Shown here: positions 1-9,339 of the stretch, piece after piece | How positions within the stretch are numbered: position 1 is the stretch's first letter | Layout of the letters: every line of letters starts with the position of its first letter | DNA from: Bradyrhizobium sp. 200 | Lineage (GTDB): Bacteria > Pseudomonadota > Alphaproteobacteria > Rhizobiales > Xanthobacteraceae | Direction of reading: 5' to 3' | NCBI RefSeq assembly: GCF_023100945.1 | Contig: NZ_CP064689.1 | Location: 62,001-126,000 of the forward strand | Length of the DNA stretch: 64,000 nucleotides | Notes under the pieces: model-generated | What the model was told of the DNA's origin: nothing | The model's input: the letters and a program-made list of their open reading frames with translations, nothing else | The model's database searches: none | Translations under genes and position numbers: made by a program

Positions 1-857
1 ACCAGGTCCGAAGGTGCGTTGCTCATGCCGTTGAACAGCGCAAAGCTGCCGTCGCCGTGACGGAAGAAACGCAGCATCGGCATCATGCGGTCGATCGCAT
101 TCAAGAGCGCCGGCGGCGGCGCGATGTTGCGGGCGGCAAATGTCTGCCGCAGCGGCAAGAGATCGCTTAGCAGTTCGACCAGCGCGCCGGGATTGCGCGA
201 GATGTGCCCGCCATCGGGCATGATCTGCCGCTGCAATTCGTCGGAGAGCCGCCGTGTCGCGGAGCGGATGTGACGCGCCTGGTTGGCAAGGCACAGCGAG
301 GCGTAGCAAAGCGCGATCAGAACCTGCAGCCGCGGCACGCCGTCGGCGATATCGAGCATCGCGTAGCGCAAATAGCGAATCTCGCGGGTCAGCCCGCGCA
401 GATATTTGCGATAGAATTTCCCGTCGGTGTCGCCGAGCACCAGCGGGGCCTGCGACAACAGCGAGATCACGCGGCGCGCGAGCACGTCGGGGCGGCGTTC
501 GAGCGGCCGCTTGCGCGCCGGATTCGAGATCCAGTCGTCGACCAGCGAGCGGGCGTTGGCGCGGGTCAGCGCGGTGTCGGCGGCGCGCAGGTGCCGCAGC
601 CAGCCAAAGCCGAGCAGGGCGACTTCCCAATCTTCCGACGGCGGTTCGAGATCGAAGATCGAGCGGCCATGGCAGGTCACGATCTTGCCCGCGAACACGA
701 AGCGGCCGGCGTAGATCTCGGCGGCGCGGGTGGCGTCCGCGGTGCGCAGGTCGTGCGGCGCGATGATCAGCCGGTCGGCGCGGCCGGGCCACAGCCGCGA
801 CACCGCCACCGTTGCGCCGGTCGCACGCGCGATCACGGTCCGCGCCGAGCGGCTCAT
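1..857 (-). CDS. heparinase II/III family protein (3' part beyond window)
   Basis: Reading from the ATG at 855-857 toward position 1, the frame stays open to the window edge, giving the N-terminal 285 residues or so. It begins MSRSARTVIARATGATVAVS and contains the conserved blocks DGKFYRKYLRGLTREIRYLR and MPDGGHISRNPGALVELL followed by FFRHGDGSFALFNGMS, which I recognise from the uncharacterised heparinase II/III-like proteins of Rhizobiales. The family is related to alginate and heparin lyases, but the substrate in these bacteria is unknown. It lies 161 bases downstream of rsmB on the same strand, a common pairing in this order. The catalytic C-terminal domain is not in the window. Confidence 0.85.
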   Translation of the reverse strand, partial: MSRSARTVIARATGATVAVSRLWPGRADRLIIAPHDLRTADATRAAEIYAGRFVFAGKIVTCHGRSIFDLEPPSEDWEVALLGFGWLRHLRAADTALTRANARSLVDDWISNPARKRPLERRPDVLARRVISLLSQAPLVLGDTDGKFYRKYLRGLTREIRYLRYAMLDIADGVPRLQVLIALCYASLCLANQARHIRSATRRLSDELQRQIMPDGGHISRNPGALVELLSDLLPLRQTFAARNIAPPPALLNAIDRMMPMLRFFRHGDGSFALFNGMSNAPSDL

Positions 858-1018
858 GATAAGCGTCGAGATGCGTCTGCGTTGAGCGACCGACACGCCG
901 TGCCTTGCTTCAAGGAGGGAGGGGTATTCTGGCGAATCCTTTTAATCCGGAAACGCCGGGATGACACCATCTTGAAAGCCGGCGAATCACCCAGAGAACG
1001 AGAAATTCCAGTTTAAAA

Positions 1019-2383
1019 TCAGGATTTAACCAGCCGCGCCGCGTAAAATCCATCCAACCCGCCGAGCCGGGGGTCGGTATGGGGCAAATGGCAGGGCAGG
1101 GTCCGTAAATCGCCGTTTGCGGTCACGATTTCGCTGAGGCCTGCGACCTCGCCCACCTCGATCGGGCCACGGCGCATGTCCGATTCGGTGGCCAGCAGCG
1201 ACGCGATCGCCTGCTCGCCTTCCTCCGGCTCCAGCGAACAGGTGCAATAGACCAACGTTCCGCCCGGCTTGAGCAGCGCGACCGCCCTTTGCAGCAATCG
1301 CTTCTGCAGCGCTGAAAGCGCCGCAATGTCGGCTTCCTGACGTAGCCAGGCTACATCGGGATGACGGCGGATGGTGCCGGTGGAGGTGCAGGGCGCGTCC
1401 ACCAGCACGCCGTCAAAGCCTCCATTGCCTAGGTCTGCATTGCCAAGGCCGGACCACTCGGCGGCATCGGTCACGACGTCGTCGGCCTGCAGCGAAAGCC
1501 GTGCCAGATTGTCGCGCAGCCGGGCCATGCGCGCCGGCGAGCGATCGACCGCGGTCACGCGCGCGCCGGCTTGCGCGAGCTGCGCGGTCTTGCCGCCGGG
1601 TGCCGCGCAGAGATCCACGATGGCCTTTCCAGCGACGTCGCCGAACAGCCGTGCCGGCAGCGCCGCGGCGGCATCCTGCACCCACCATTGGCCATCGGTG
1701 AATCCGGGCAGCATGGTCACGGAACCTTGCAGCAAGGTGCGCACGGTGCCGGTCGGCAGCGTTTCACCGTGCAGGCGGCTCGCCCATTGCGCCGCGTCCG
1801 ATTTCACGGTGATGTCGAGCGATGGTTCGTGGCCGATGGCGAGCGCCATCTGCCGCGCGGTGGTCTCGCCATAGGCGCCAATCCAGCGCGTGAGCAGCCA
1901 CGGCGGAATGTCGAGATTCTGCGATTTGACTTCATCGATCAGCGGCTGCCCCTCGCGTGCGCAACGGCGCAGCACCGCGTTGACGAGGCCGGCATATTTC
2001 GCGGCGCGCCGATCCGATTGCACCAGCCGCACCGACAGATCGACGGCGGCGTGATCGGGCACATCCATCCAGAGAATCTGCGCGGCGCCGATCAGGAGCG
2101 CGCTTTGCGCGCGCGGTGCGTCGGTCGGGATGCCGCGATCGAGCAGGCGCGACAGCAAATGCCCGAGTGTGCCGAGCCGCCGAAGAATCGTCGCCACCAG
2201 CCGCCGCATCAGGGCGCGGTCACGGTCTGCGAGCGTCTTCAGGCCGGGATGGGCGCCCACGCCGTCGAGCTGATCGTCGAGGGTGCGATGCTTGTGCAGC
2301 ACGCCGTCGAGAATATCAGCCGCGATCCGCCGCGCGGCGAGGCCGGGGACTTCTGAAGGTACTGCGAATCTTGAAGGGGGCAT
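1019..2383 (-). CDS. rsmB: 16S rRNA (cytosine-C5) methyltransferase, RsmB/NOP family
   Basis: A 454-residue protein with the two-part RsmB layout: a NusB-like RNA-binding region (about residues 15-150) and a Rossmann methyltransferase domain. The SAM-binding loop DLCAAPGGKTAQLA is at 257-270, motif IV DAPCTSTG at 329-336 and motif VI TCSLEPEEGE at 381-390. The two cysteines in motifs IV and VI are the pair used by m5C RNA methyltransferases. By family, it methylates C967-type sites in 16S rRNA using SAM in the cytoplasm. It reads away from the DUF1674 gene, sharing a 160-base divergent promoter region, and toward the heparinase-like gene. Confidence 0.93.
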   Translation of the reverse strand: MPPSRFAVPSEVPGLAARRIAADILDGVLHKHRTLDDQLDGVGAHPGLKTLADRDRALMRRLVATILRRLGTLGHLLSRLLDRGIPTDAPRAQSALLIGAAQILWMDVPDHAAVDLSVRLVQSDRRAAKYAGLVNAVLRRCAREGQPLIDEVKSQNLDIPPWLLTRWIGAYGETTARQMALAIGHEPSLDITVKSDAAQWASRLHGETLPTGTVRTLLQGSVTMLPGFTDGQWWVQDAAAALPARLFGDVAGKAIVDLCAAPGGKTAQLAQAGARVTAVDRSPARMARLRDNLARLSLQADDVVTDAAEWSGLGNADLGNGGFDGVLVDAPCTSTGTIRRHPDVAWLRQEADIAALSALQKRLLQRAVALLKPGGTLVYCTCSLEPEEGEQAIASLLATESDMRRGPIEVGEVAGLSEIVTANGDLRTLPCHLPHTDPRLGGLDGFYAARLVKS

Positions 2384-2444
2384 GAAGCAGCAATGTCTCG
2401 GAAGGCGGAAAGGTTTCGGCTCATGCCATTGAAATGGATAACTT

Positions 2445-2470
2445 CATTTGGCATGCGAATATGCCAAATG
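2445..2470. promoter_or_regulatory. perfect 10-bp inverted repeat between divergent genes
   Basis: CATTTGGCAT at 2445-2454 is followed after six bases by its exact reverse complement at 2461-2470. It sits between the divergent rsmB (start 2383) and the DUF1674 gene (start 2545). It has no T-tract on either side, so an operator is more likely than a terminator. The binding protein is unknown. Confidence 0.4.
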
Positions 2471-2544
2471 TAAGAATCGCCACAGACAATTTCACGAATG
2501 TGATGTCATCTGTGCGCCCGTCCCTGTGCTATGGGAGAGTTGCG

Positions 2545-2757
2545 ATGACCGACAATTCTTCATCTCCCGCGCCCGTTGCGGAACGCAAGAAGCTGACGCC
2601 CGCCGCCGAGCGTGCGCTCGCCGAGGCCGAAGCGCGCCGCAAGGCCGCCGAGGCCAGCGCCGCCACGCCGCGGCAGAAGGAATTCCACGGTCCGAAGGGC
2701 CCGGAACCGACCCGATATGGCGATTGGGAGCGGAAGGGGATTGCGTCGGATTTTTGA
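2545..2757 (+). CDS. DUF1674 domain-containing protein (SDHAF4-like)
   Basis: A 70-residue protein, MTDNSSSPAPVAE to GIASDF. The conserved C-terminus KEFHGPKGPEPTRYGDWERK matches DUF1674, the family that contains the mitochondrial succinate dehydrogenase assembly factor SDHAF4. In mitochondria this factor binds the flavinated SdhA subunit; a bacterial role in complex II maturation is inference. An Ala/Glu/Lys-rich helix precedes the motif. The ATG at 2545 was chosen because a GGGAGAG ribosome site (2533-2539) lies just upstream; longer frames lack both this and conservation. Confidence 0.85.
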   Translation: MTDNSSSPAPVAERKKLTPAAERALAEAEARRKAAEASAATPRQKEFHGPKGPEPTRYGDWERKGIASDF

Positions 2758-2817
2758 GGCCCAAGAGAGAGCCATGGGCCCTTGCCGGATTCCCCGACTC
2801 AGCTCTTAGTCGGGAAT

Positions 2818-3417
2818 ATGTCCCCATACGAGAGAATAAATGCGTACCGGACCCCGCGCCGGGGTCCTTGGCGCCGCTGGTTTTCGGCGGCCCTGCCGTG
2901 GGTGTTCGTGGTTTGCGTAGCGGCGGGGACAATGCTGCCGGTGCGCGACTGGGTGCGCCGGTTGTTGCCGAGTTCGGCCGACAGCCAGGCGGCGCGCGAC
3001 GCCGAGATGGTGTGGAAGCGGGCCGGAAATTCCGACTTGCGTCATTCCGTCGATGTGATCCGTACCATCGATGGCGACACGTTCGAGGCGCGGGTTCATC
3101 TAGCGCCTGGCCTCGACCCGACCACACGCATTCGTCTGCGCGGCATCGACGCGCCCGAATTGAAGGCGTCGTGTCCGCAGGAGCTGCAGATGGCCGAGGC
3201 TGCGACCGGCGCGTTGCGCGGATTGCTCGGTGAAGGTGACGTCACGATCTCGCATATCGGGCCCGACAAATATGCCGGCCGGGTCGTGGCCGATGTCGCG
3301 ACGCGACGAACCGGAAATGTTTCGACGGCGATGCTCGCAGCAGGTCATGCCCGCAGCTATGGCGGCGGCCATCGCAACGGCTGGTGCGCGAACGCGGGCC
3401 AAACACCGCCGAAATGA
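2818..3417 (+). CDS. thermonuclease family protein, membrane-anchored
   Basis: A 199-residue protein with one N-terminal membrane segment (about 21-38) and a staphylococcal-nuclease-type domain: IDGDTFEARV at 84-93 carries the calcium-binding aspartates and RIRLRGIDAPE at 104-114 follows. The domain would face the periplasm. Family members cut DNA or RNA, but substrate and role here are unknown. The ATG at 2818 is preferred over an in-frame TTG at 2782. It ends exactly at a strong hairpin terminator shared with the converging L,D-transpeptidase gene. A second SNase-like protein is at 14878. Confidence 0.82.
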   Translation: MSPYERINAYRTPRRGPWRRWFSAALPWVFVVCVAAGTMLPVRDWVRRLLPSSADSQAARDAEMVWKRAGNSDLRHSVDVIRTIDGDTFEARVHLAPGLDPTTRIRLRGIDAPELKASCPQELQMAEAATGALRGLLGEGDVTISHIGPDKYAGRVVADVATRRTGNVSTAMLAAGHARSYGGGHRNGWCANAGQTPPK

Positions 3418-3445
3418 AAAAGCCGCGCGATGGCGCGGCTTTTTC
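3417..3445. terminator. bidirectional rho-independent terminator
   Basis: The 8-bp stem AGCCGCGC/GCGCGGCT (3421-3428 and 3433-3440) with a GATG loop is flanked by A residues on the left and T residues on the right. It can therefore terminate both the nuclease gene (+) and the L,D-transpeptidase gene (-). Confidence 0.85.
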
Positions 3446-3464
3446 ATTAAATCTAATCCGCAGA

Positions 3465-3977
3465 TCAGCGCGTGACGGTCACCGTCGTTCCGACCGGTAC
3501 GCGTTGATAGAGATCCGAGATGTCGTCGTTGAGCATTCGGATGCATCCGTAGGATACGAAGCCGCCGACCGAGCCCGGCACGTTGGTGCCGTGAATGGCA
3601 TACTCGCCGCCGGCCAGCGTCATTGCCGCGACGCCCATCGGGTTGCGTGGCGAGCCGCCGGGAATGACGTCGGGCATGTTAGGCTTGTCGCGCCTGACCT
3701 CGTTCGGCGGCGACCAGGCCGGATTGAGATATTTGCCGTCGATCTTTGTGGTGCCCGACCACTGCTTGCCGGCCTTGCCGACGCCGACCGGATAGCGCAT
3801 GGCGCGGCCGGATTCGAGGATGAGGTAAAGACGTCGCTCATGGGTCTTCACTACGATCGTGCCCGGCGCGTAATCGCCGCTCATGTCTACCATTTCAGGC
3901 CGGGCCTGCGCCGCCGACGTCATCACAATGCTCACGCCCAAGCTGGCGGCCAACGCCACCGCACTCTTCTTCAACAT
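3465..3977 (-). CDS. L,D-transpeptidase (YkuD domain), secreted
   Basis: A 170-residue protein with an N-terminal Sec signal (cleavage near AQA-R, residue 25) and a YkuD catalytic domain. The active-site signature is visible as HGTN (His129) and SYGCIRM (nucleophile Cys145). This family forms 3-3 cross-links in peptidoglycan or attaches proteins to it, in the periplasm. The block SPPNEVRRDKPNMPDVIPGG is typical of the short alphaproteobacterial ErfK/YbiS/YcfS group. Which of the possible reactions it performs cannot be told from sequence. Confidence 0.9.
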   Translation of the reverse strand: MLKKSAVALAASLGVSIVMTSAAQARPEMVDMSGDYAPGTIVVKTHERRLYLILESGRAMRYPVGVGKAGKQWSGTTKIDGKYLNPAWSPPNEVRRDKPNMPDVIPGGSPRNPMGVAAMTLAGGEYAIHGTNVPGSVGGFVSYGCIRMLNDDISDLYQRVPVGTTVTVTR

Positions 3978-4302
3978 GCCCAGCTCCCACTTTGCCCGCC
4001 CCTTCAGGGGTCCTCAAATGTCCTTTCAAGCCTTGGTGGCTCGCAGTTTCTTCCACGCATTGTTAGTCGCGCGAACTCACCGGGCGGTTTCAACACCGGC
4101 CTCGAGACAGGTTTCGCTGGGCGGAACAGAGAAAATGTTTGAAATAAAGTAAATGACCGGAAAACGACACATGGCCGCGAAACGCCCACGGAGCCGGGCT
4201 CGTCACTGACAACCGCGTGAGCAGGACAGATGGCTGCTTGATTCAGGAATGGCCGAGCCCTCGCCCCGAGCCTGGGGCGAGAAGCCTGTTCCGGTGGGCG
4301 GC
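3978..4302. other. intergenic region, L,D-transpeptidase promoter and acs 3' side
   Basis: No gene seen. An 8-bp perfect hairpin (CTCGCCCC/GGGGCGAG, 4260-4281) lies just beyond the acs stop codon. It lacks a U-tract, so it may only stabilise the acs transcript end. Confidence 0.5.
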
Positions 4303-6255
4303 CTACGCCGGCGCCGACTTTTTGTTCTGCCGGTTCTGCACGAGATCGTCGACCACGGCGGGGTCGGCGAGCGTCGAGGTGTCGCCAAGGCTGGAGGGTT
4401 CATCCTCGGCGATCTTGCGCAGGATGCGGCGCATGATCTTGCCGGAGCGGGTTTTTGGCAGGCCAGGCGCGAACTGGATCTGGTCGGGCGAAGCGATCGG
4501 GCCGATGTCCTTGCGCACCCAGGCGACCAGCTCTTTCCGCAACTCCTCGGTCGGTTCGGTGCCGGCCATCAGGGTCACATAGGCATAGATGCCCTGACCC
4601 TTGATGTCGTGGGGATAGCCGACCACGGCGGCTTCCGACACCTTGGCATGCGCCACCAGCGAGCTCTCGACCTCGGCGGTGCCCATGCGATGGCCCGACA
4701 CGTTGATGACGTCGTCGACGCGGCCGGTGATCCAGTAATAGCCGTCGGCATCCCGGCGGCAGCCGTCGCCGGTGAAATACTTGCCCTTGTAGGTCGAGAA
4801 ATAGGTCTGCTCGAAGCGCGCGTGATCGCCATAGACCGTGCGCATCATTCCCGGCCAGGACTTGATGAGACAGAGATTGCCGCTTGTTTCACCTTCCAGC
4901 ACCTTGCCGTCGGCGTCGACGATTTCGGGCACCACGCCGAAGAACGGCCGTGTTGCCGAACCGGGCTTGAGCTTGGTTGCGCCGGGCAGCGGCGTGATCA
5001 AAATGCCGCCGGTTTCGGTCTGCCACCAGGTGTCGACGATCGGGCAGCGTCCGTCGCCGACCACGCGGTGATACCACTCCCATGCTTCCGGATTGATCGG
5101 CTCGCCGACCGAGCCGAGCAGGCGCAGGCTCTTGCGCGACGTCTTCTTGACCGGCTCGTCGCCTGACTGCATCAGCGCGCGGATCGCGGTCGGCGCGGTG
5201 TAGAAGATGTTGACGTTGTGCTTGTCGATGACGCTCCAGAAGCGCGAATTGTCCGGATAGTTCGGCACGCCTTCGAACATCAGCGTGGTCGCGCCGTTCG
5301 CCAGCGGCCCATAGAGAATGTAGCTGTGGCCGGTGACCCAGCCGACGTCGGCGGTGCACCAGTAGATGTCGCCGTCGTGATAATCGAACACGTATTGATG
5401 CGTCATCGCGGCGTACACAAGATAGCCGCCCGTCGTGTGCAGCACGCCCTTGGGCTGGCCGGTGGAGCCCGACGTATAGAGGATGAACAGCGGATCTTCC
5501 GCGTGCATATGCTCGCACGGGCATTCCGTGGTCACGACCTTCGCGGCGTCGTGATACCAGAGATCGCGTGTCGGGTTCATGTCGACGGGGGCGCCGGTGC
5601 GCCTGACCACGACAACCCAATCGACGCCGCCGGCTTTCTCAATCGCGGCATCGACATTGGCTTTCAGCGGCACCTTCTTGCCGCCGCGCAGTCCCTCGTC
5701 GGCGGTGATGATGACCTTGGACTGGCAATCGGTGATGCGCTGGGCGAGGCTGTCGGGCGAGAAGCCGGCGAATACCACCGAATGGATGGCGCCGATCCGC
5801 GCGCAGGCCAGCATCGCGTAGGCCGCCTCCGGGATCATCGGCAGATAGATCGTGACGCGGTCGCCCTTCTTGACGTTCCGCGTGCGCAGGATGTTGGCCA
5901 TCTTGCAGACTTCGTCGTGCAACTGGCGGTAGGTGATGTGCTTGGACTGCGAGGGATCATCGCCTTCCCAGATGATGGCGGTCTGGTCGCCGCGCTTGTC
6001 GAGATGGCGGTCGATGCAGTTCCAGGCGGCGTTCAGGACGCCGTCCTCGAACCATTTGATCGAGATGTTGCCCGGGGCAAAAGAGACGTTCTCGACTTTG
6101 TGGAAGGGTTTCATCCAGTCGATGCGCTTGGCCTGCTCGGCCCAGAAGCCATTGGGATCATTGACCGAGCGGGCGTACATCTCGCGGTACTTGGCGTCGT
6201 CGATAAAGGCGCGCTTGGCCCAATCGGCGGATACGTCGTAGATTTTCTCGGACAT
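4303..6255 (-). CDS. acs: acetyl-CoA synthetase (AMP-forming)
   Basis: A 650-residue protein of the usual Acs length that activates acetate to acetyl-CoA through acetyl-AMP. The nucleotide-binding loop [11 protein letters not shown] is at about 260-270, the hinge and A8 region reads [19 protein letters not shown], and the C-terminal [10 protein letters not shown] places the catalytic, acetylatable lysine near residue 606. The ATG at 6255 is chosen over an in-frame start 15 bases upstream because GGAGGG lies seven bases before it. An inverted repeat (6274-6301) lies in the leader. In this order Acs is generally single-copy and feeds acetate into central metabolism. Confidence 0.97.
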   Translation of the reverse strand: MSEKIYDVSADWAKRAFIDDAKYREMYARSVNDPNGFWAEQAKRIDWMKPFHKVENVSFAPGNISIKWFEDGVLNAAWNCIDRHLDKRGDQTAIIWEGDDPSQSKHITYRQLHDEVCKMANILRTRNVKKGDRVTIYLPMIPEAAYAMLACARIGAIHSVVFAGFSPDSLAQRITDCQSKVIITADEGLRGGKKVPLKANVDAAIEKAGGVDWVVVVRRTGAPVDMNPTRDLWYHDAAKVVTTECPCEHMHAEDPLFILYTSGSTGQPKGVLHTTGGYLVYAAMTHQYVFDYHDGDIYWCTADVGWVTGHSYILYGPLANGATTLMFEGVPNYPDNSRFWSVIDKHNVNIFYTAPTAIRALMQSGDEPVKKTSRKSLRLLGSVGEPINPEAWEWYHRVVGDGRCPIVDTWWQTETGGILITPLPGATKLKPGSATRPFFGVVPEIVDADGKVLEGETSGNLCLIKSWPGMMRTVYGDHARFEQTYFSTYKGKYFTGDGCRRDADGYYWITGRVDDVINVSGHRMGTAEVESSLVAHAKVSEAAVVGYPHDIKGQGIYAYVTLMAGTEPTEELRKELVAWVRKDIGPIASPDQIQFAPGLPKTRSGKIMRRILRKIAEDEPSSLGDTSTLADPAVVDDLVQNRQNKKSAPA

Positions 6256-6638
6256 CTCTGACCCTCCCACTCGTTGCGGCCGGACCCTTGGCCGGCCGCA
6301 AGCCGTCCTGATTGTTGCAACGATTATGCGTCGCGGGACGATCCCCGGACAAGGCGCAAACGTCTGCGACCTTGGTCGCGCCGCCCGTCTGCCGCCTTAT
6401 CGCGGATCAAACCGCCGTCATTTTCGGAGTTTTTTCACGATCCGGCCGAGGCAAAAATCAACGTTATCGGCGAATGGCTCCCATGACAGGTATTTTATTA
6501 CCGGCAATGACAGAATCGGGACTCGCAAAGAACGCGGTTACCCCCTAAATGGCGTCCCCGGGGCCAGGACGGCCCTCCGGAACCAAGCCACAACAACGGG
6601 CATTGCCGGCAGACAGGTGGAGTAAGGCGATAACGGTC
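6256..6638. other. divergent promoter region acs / topoisomerase IB, with leader hairpin
   Basis: No gene seen. A perfect 10-bp inverted repeat (TTGCGGCCGG at 6274-6283, complement at 6292-6301, 8-base loop) lies 18 bases upstream of the acs start and would fold in its mRNA leader or serve as an operator. The rest is presumed promoter sequence for both genes. Confidence 0.45.
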
Positions 6639-7796
6639 ATGATGGATCAGCAGAGTTTCGAGGCTACGCGGCCCGTTTCCGCCGATCCCGCCGTTGCATT
6701 GGCCGAAGCGCTCGGGCAACTGCCCAAGCCGACGCTGAAAGCGCCCGCGGCAAAGCCGCACATCGGTGCCAAAACCTCCGTCGAAGATCTGGCCGAGGAA
6801 CTTGGCCTCAAGCTCGGTGACCAGAACGGGCTGACCATCCGCCGCGTCAAGCGCGGGAAGGGCTATTCATTCCATCGCGCCAACGGCACCCAGATCCGTC
6901 ACGCCGGCACCATCCGCCGCCTGCACTCAATGGCGGTGCCGCCGGCCTATCGCGACGTTCGCTATTCGGCCGATCCGAGTTCGCATCTGCAGGCCGTCGG
7001 CATCGATGCGGCAGGGCGGCTGCAGTACCGCTACCATGTCGATTGGGAAAAGGTCCGCGAGCAGCGCAAGGCGCATCGCCTGGCGCGGCTGGTGGCGGCG
7101 TTGCCGAAAATCCGTCGCAAGGTCTCGGCCTATCTCTCCGGCGACGAGCCGACGCGCGAGTTCGCCCTCTCGGCGGTGATCGAACTGATCGCCCGCACCG
7201 CGATCCGCCCGGGCAACGAATCCTATGCCCGCCTCAACGGCACCCGCGGCGCCACCACGATGTTGAAGTCCAACGTCACGCTGGAAGACGACTGCTTCGT
7301 CCTGACCTTCAAGGCCAAGGGCGGCAAGGCCGTGCGCAAGGAATGCGACGCCGCCAAGCTGGTGCGCGCCATCGGCATCCTGCGCACCGTGCCGGGCAAG
7401 CGCATGTTCCAGTATCGCGACAATTCCGGCAACGTTCGCGCGGTCTCGACCACGACCGTGAATGCGTTCCTGCGCGAGATCGCCGGTATCAAGATTTCGC
7501 TGAAGGATTTCCGCACCCTGATGGCGTCAGCCGTGGTGCTGGAATCGCTGTCGCGAATTACGCCCGCGGCAAGTGAGCGTGGCCGCAAGAAGCAGGTGCT
7601 GGAAGCCGTGCGCGCGGCCGCCGACGAGTTGTCCAACACGCCCGCGATCTGCCGCAAGAGCTATGTCCACGACACCATCGTCACCGCCTTCGAGGACGGC
7701 ATCCTCGAGCGTTTTGCCGCGACGATGAAAGGCTACCGCACGCAAGCCAAGCGCGAAGCGCTGCTGGCGCAGGTAGTGACCGCAGCGGCGGCCTGA
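6639..7796 (+). CDS. DNA topoisomerase IB (poxvirus/bacterial type)
   Basis: A protein of about 385 residues with the bacterial TopIB layout: an N-terminal domain with RRLHSMAVPPAYRDVRYSAD and a catalytic domain beginning near FALSAVIELIARTAIRPGNE. The likely nucleophile is Tyr342 in CRKSYVHDTIV near the C-terminus. The family relaxes supercoils by a 3'-phosphotyrosine nick without ATP. The first of two adjacent ATGs (6639, 6642) was taken; an in-frame upstream start at 6549 adds a low-complexity tail with no support. The gene stands alone, divergent from acs, and is followed by a long palindromic repeat. Confidence 0.9.
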   Translation: MMDQQSFEATRPVSADPAVALAEALGQLPKPTLKAPAAKPHIGAKTSVEDLAEELGLKLGDQNGLTIRRVKRGKGYSFHRANGTQIRHAGTIRRLHSMAVPPAYRDVRYSADPSSHLQAVGIDAAGRLQYRYHVDWEKVREQRKAHRLARLVAALPKIRRKVSAYLSGDEPTREFALSAVIELIARTAIRPGNESYARLNGTRGATTMLKSNVTLEDDCFVLTFKAKGGKAVRKECDAAKLVRAIGILRTVPGKRMFQYRDNSGNVRAVSTTTVNAFLREIAGIKISLKDFRTLMASAVVLESLSRITPAASERGRKKQVLEAVRAAADELSNTPAICRKSYVHDTIVTAFEDGILERFAATMKGYRTQAKREALLAQVVTAAAA

Positions 7797-7800
7797 TTTT

Positions 7801-7936
7801 CTTCCCTTCTCCCCTTGTGGGAGAAGGTGGCGCGAAGCGCCGGATGAGGGGTTCTTTCCGCGGAGACAGACCCCTCACCCGTCTCGCCGCCGCTTCGCGA
7901 CGGCGATCCACCCTCTCCCACAAGGGGAGAGGGAAG
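7801..7936. repeat. long palindromic intergenic repeat (RIME/REP-like)
   Basis: CTTCCCTTCTCCCCTTGTGG at the left pairs with CCACAAGGGGAGAGGGAAG at the right, with inner complementary parts (GATGAGGGG with CCCCTCA), giving a nearly continuous 136-base imperfect palindrome. This is a widespread Rhizobiales intergenic element. It lies between converging genes and may also act as a processing or termination site. Confidence 0.8.
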
Positions 7937-7941
7937 TAACA

Positions 7942-8355
7942 TCACAGTCCGCCCATCTTGCAGACCATCTTCCACTCTTCCGCCGTCACCGGCTGCACCG
8001 ACAGCCGCGAATATTTCACCAGCGCCATGTCGGCGAGCTTCTTGTCGGCCTTGATCGCGGCCATCGTCACCGGCGTCTTCAACGGCTTGTCGGCCTTGAT
8101 GTCGACGCAGACGAATTTTCCGGTTTTGTCGGAGGGGTCGGGATAGGCCTCCTTAATGATTTCGGCGATGCCGACGATCTCCTTGCCCTCGTTGGAATGA
8201 TAGAAGAAGGCCTTGTCGCCCTTCTTCATGTTCACGAGGTTTTGGCGCGCGGTGAAATTGCGCACGCCGGTCCAGGCTTCGCCTTTTGCTCCCTTTGCAA
8301 CCTGCTGGTCCCATGACCAGGTTGAGGGTTCAGACTTCACCAGCCAGTATGCCAT
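7942..8355 (-). CDS. EVE domain-containing protein
   Basis: A 137-residue single-domain protein starting MAYWLVKSEPSTWSWDQQ, with the EVE/PUA-fold markers WTGVRNFTARQNL, GDKAFFYHSNEGKEIVGIAE and a DIKADKPLKTPVTM block. EVE domains bind modified bases in nucleic acids; the ligand of this ubiquitous alphaproteobacterial version (thymocyte nuclear protein 1-like) is unknown. The ATG at 8355 has GGAGG seven bases upstream; another ATG six bases earlier is too close to that site. The site overlaps the end of gpsA (stop 8358), so the two genes are translationally coupled. Confidence 0.9.
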   Translation of the reverse strand: MAYWLVKSEPSTWSWDQQVAKGAKGEAWTGVRNFTARQNLVNMKKGDKAFFYHSNEGKEIVGIAEIIKEAYPDPSDKTGKFVCVDIKADKPLKTPVTMAAIKADKKLADMALVKYSRLSVQPVTAEEWKMVCKMGGL

Positions 8356-8357
8356 CG

Positions 8358-9338
8358 TCATTCCTCCGCCTTGAACGGCCGCGTCAGCAGGCCTTCGATC
8401 GCCGCGTCGATCGTGACCTTGCCGCTCAGGATCGCCGCGACCGCATTTGATACCGGCATATCGACATTCTGCGAAGCCGCCAGTTCGATCAGGACCGGCG
8501 CGGTGAACTCGCCCTCGGCGAGCTTGTCGCGGTTCGGCTGTTCGCCGCGACCGAGCGCGATGCCGAAAGCGAAGTTGCGCGATTGCAGGCTTGAGCAACT
8601 CAGGATCAGGTCGCCGAGGCCGGATAGGCCCGCCAGGGTTTCGCTGCGCGCGGCGCAGGCTCGCCCAAGCCTTGCCAGTTCGCTGAAACCTCGCGTGGTG
8701 AGCGCTGCCAGGGCCGAAGCGCCGAGTTCTCGGCCGACGACGATGCCGGCGGCGATCGCCAGCACATTCTTGGCCGCGCCGCCGATCTCGACTCCGCGGA
8801 CATCTGTGGTGTGATAGGGCCGGAATGTGGATGAACCCAGCGCCTGCACCAGATCGCTTGCCAGCCTTTCATCCCGCGCGGCCAGCGTCACGGCGGTCGG
8901 AAGGCCTCGCGCTACGTCGTCGGCGAAGTTCGGCCCCGACAGGATCGCAGGGATAGCATCCGGCAAGGTCTCAGCGATGATTTCTGTCATGAACCGGTGT
9001 GTGCCGCGCTCGATGCCCTTGGCGCAGGCAACGACGGGTGTCGCAGGCTTAAGGTGCGGCGCAAGCGTTGTCGCGGCGTCGCGCAAACTTTGCGCTGGCG
9101 TCGCAAGCAGGATGATGTCCGCGCGCGTTGCTGCAACGATGTCGGCAGTGATGCCGATACCCTTGTCGAGGTTAACGCCGGGCAGCTTCGGATTCTTTCG
9201 CGCCGCTTTCATCTGCGCGGCGCTTTCAGCGTTTCGCGCATAAAGTACGACTTTACGACCGGCGCGTACCGCGGCGCATGCGAGCGCGGTGCCATATGCA
9301 CCACCGCCAATCACCGCGACCGAATTAAACGACGCCAT
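8358..9338 (-). CDS. gpsA: NAD(P)H-dependent glycerol-3-phosphate dehydrogenase
   Basis: A 326-residue protein that reduces dihydroxyacetone phosphate to sn-glycerol-3-phosphate, the backbone for phospholipids, in the cytoplasm. The dinucleotide-binding motif [10 protein letters not shown] is at 11-20, the substrate block [12 protein letters not shown] follows, and the catalytic lysine is Lys190 in [13 protein letters not shown]. It starts one base after the tsaD stop and ends two bases before the EVE gene starts, so tsaD-gpsA-EVE form one coupled operon. Confidence 0.96.
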   Translation of the reverse strand: MASFNSVAVIGGGAYGTALACAAVRAGRKVVLYARNAESAAQMKAARKNPKLPGVNLDKGIGITADIVAATRADIILLATPAQSLRDAATTLAPHLKPATPVVACAKGIERGTHRFMTEIIAETLPDAIPAILSGPNFADDVARGLPTAVTLAARDERLASDLVQALGSSTFRPYHTTDVRGVEIGGAAKNVLAIAAGIVVGRELGASALAALTTRGFSELARLGRACAARSETLAGLSGLGDLILSCSSLQSRNFAFGIALGRGEQPNRDKLAEGEFTAPVLIELAASQNVDMPVSNAVAAILSGKVTIDAAIEGLLTRPFKAEE

Positions 9339-9339
9339 G

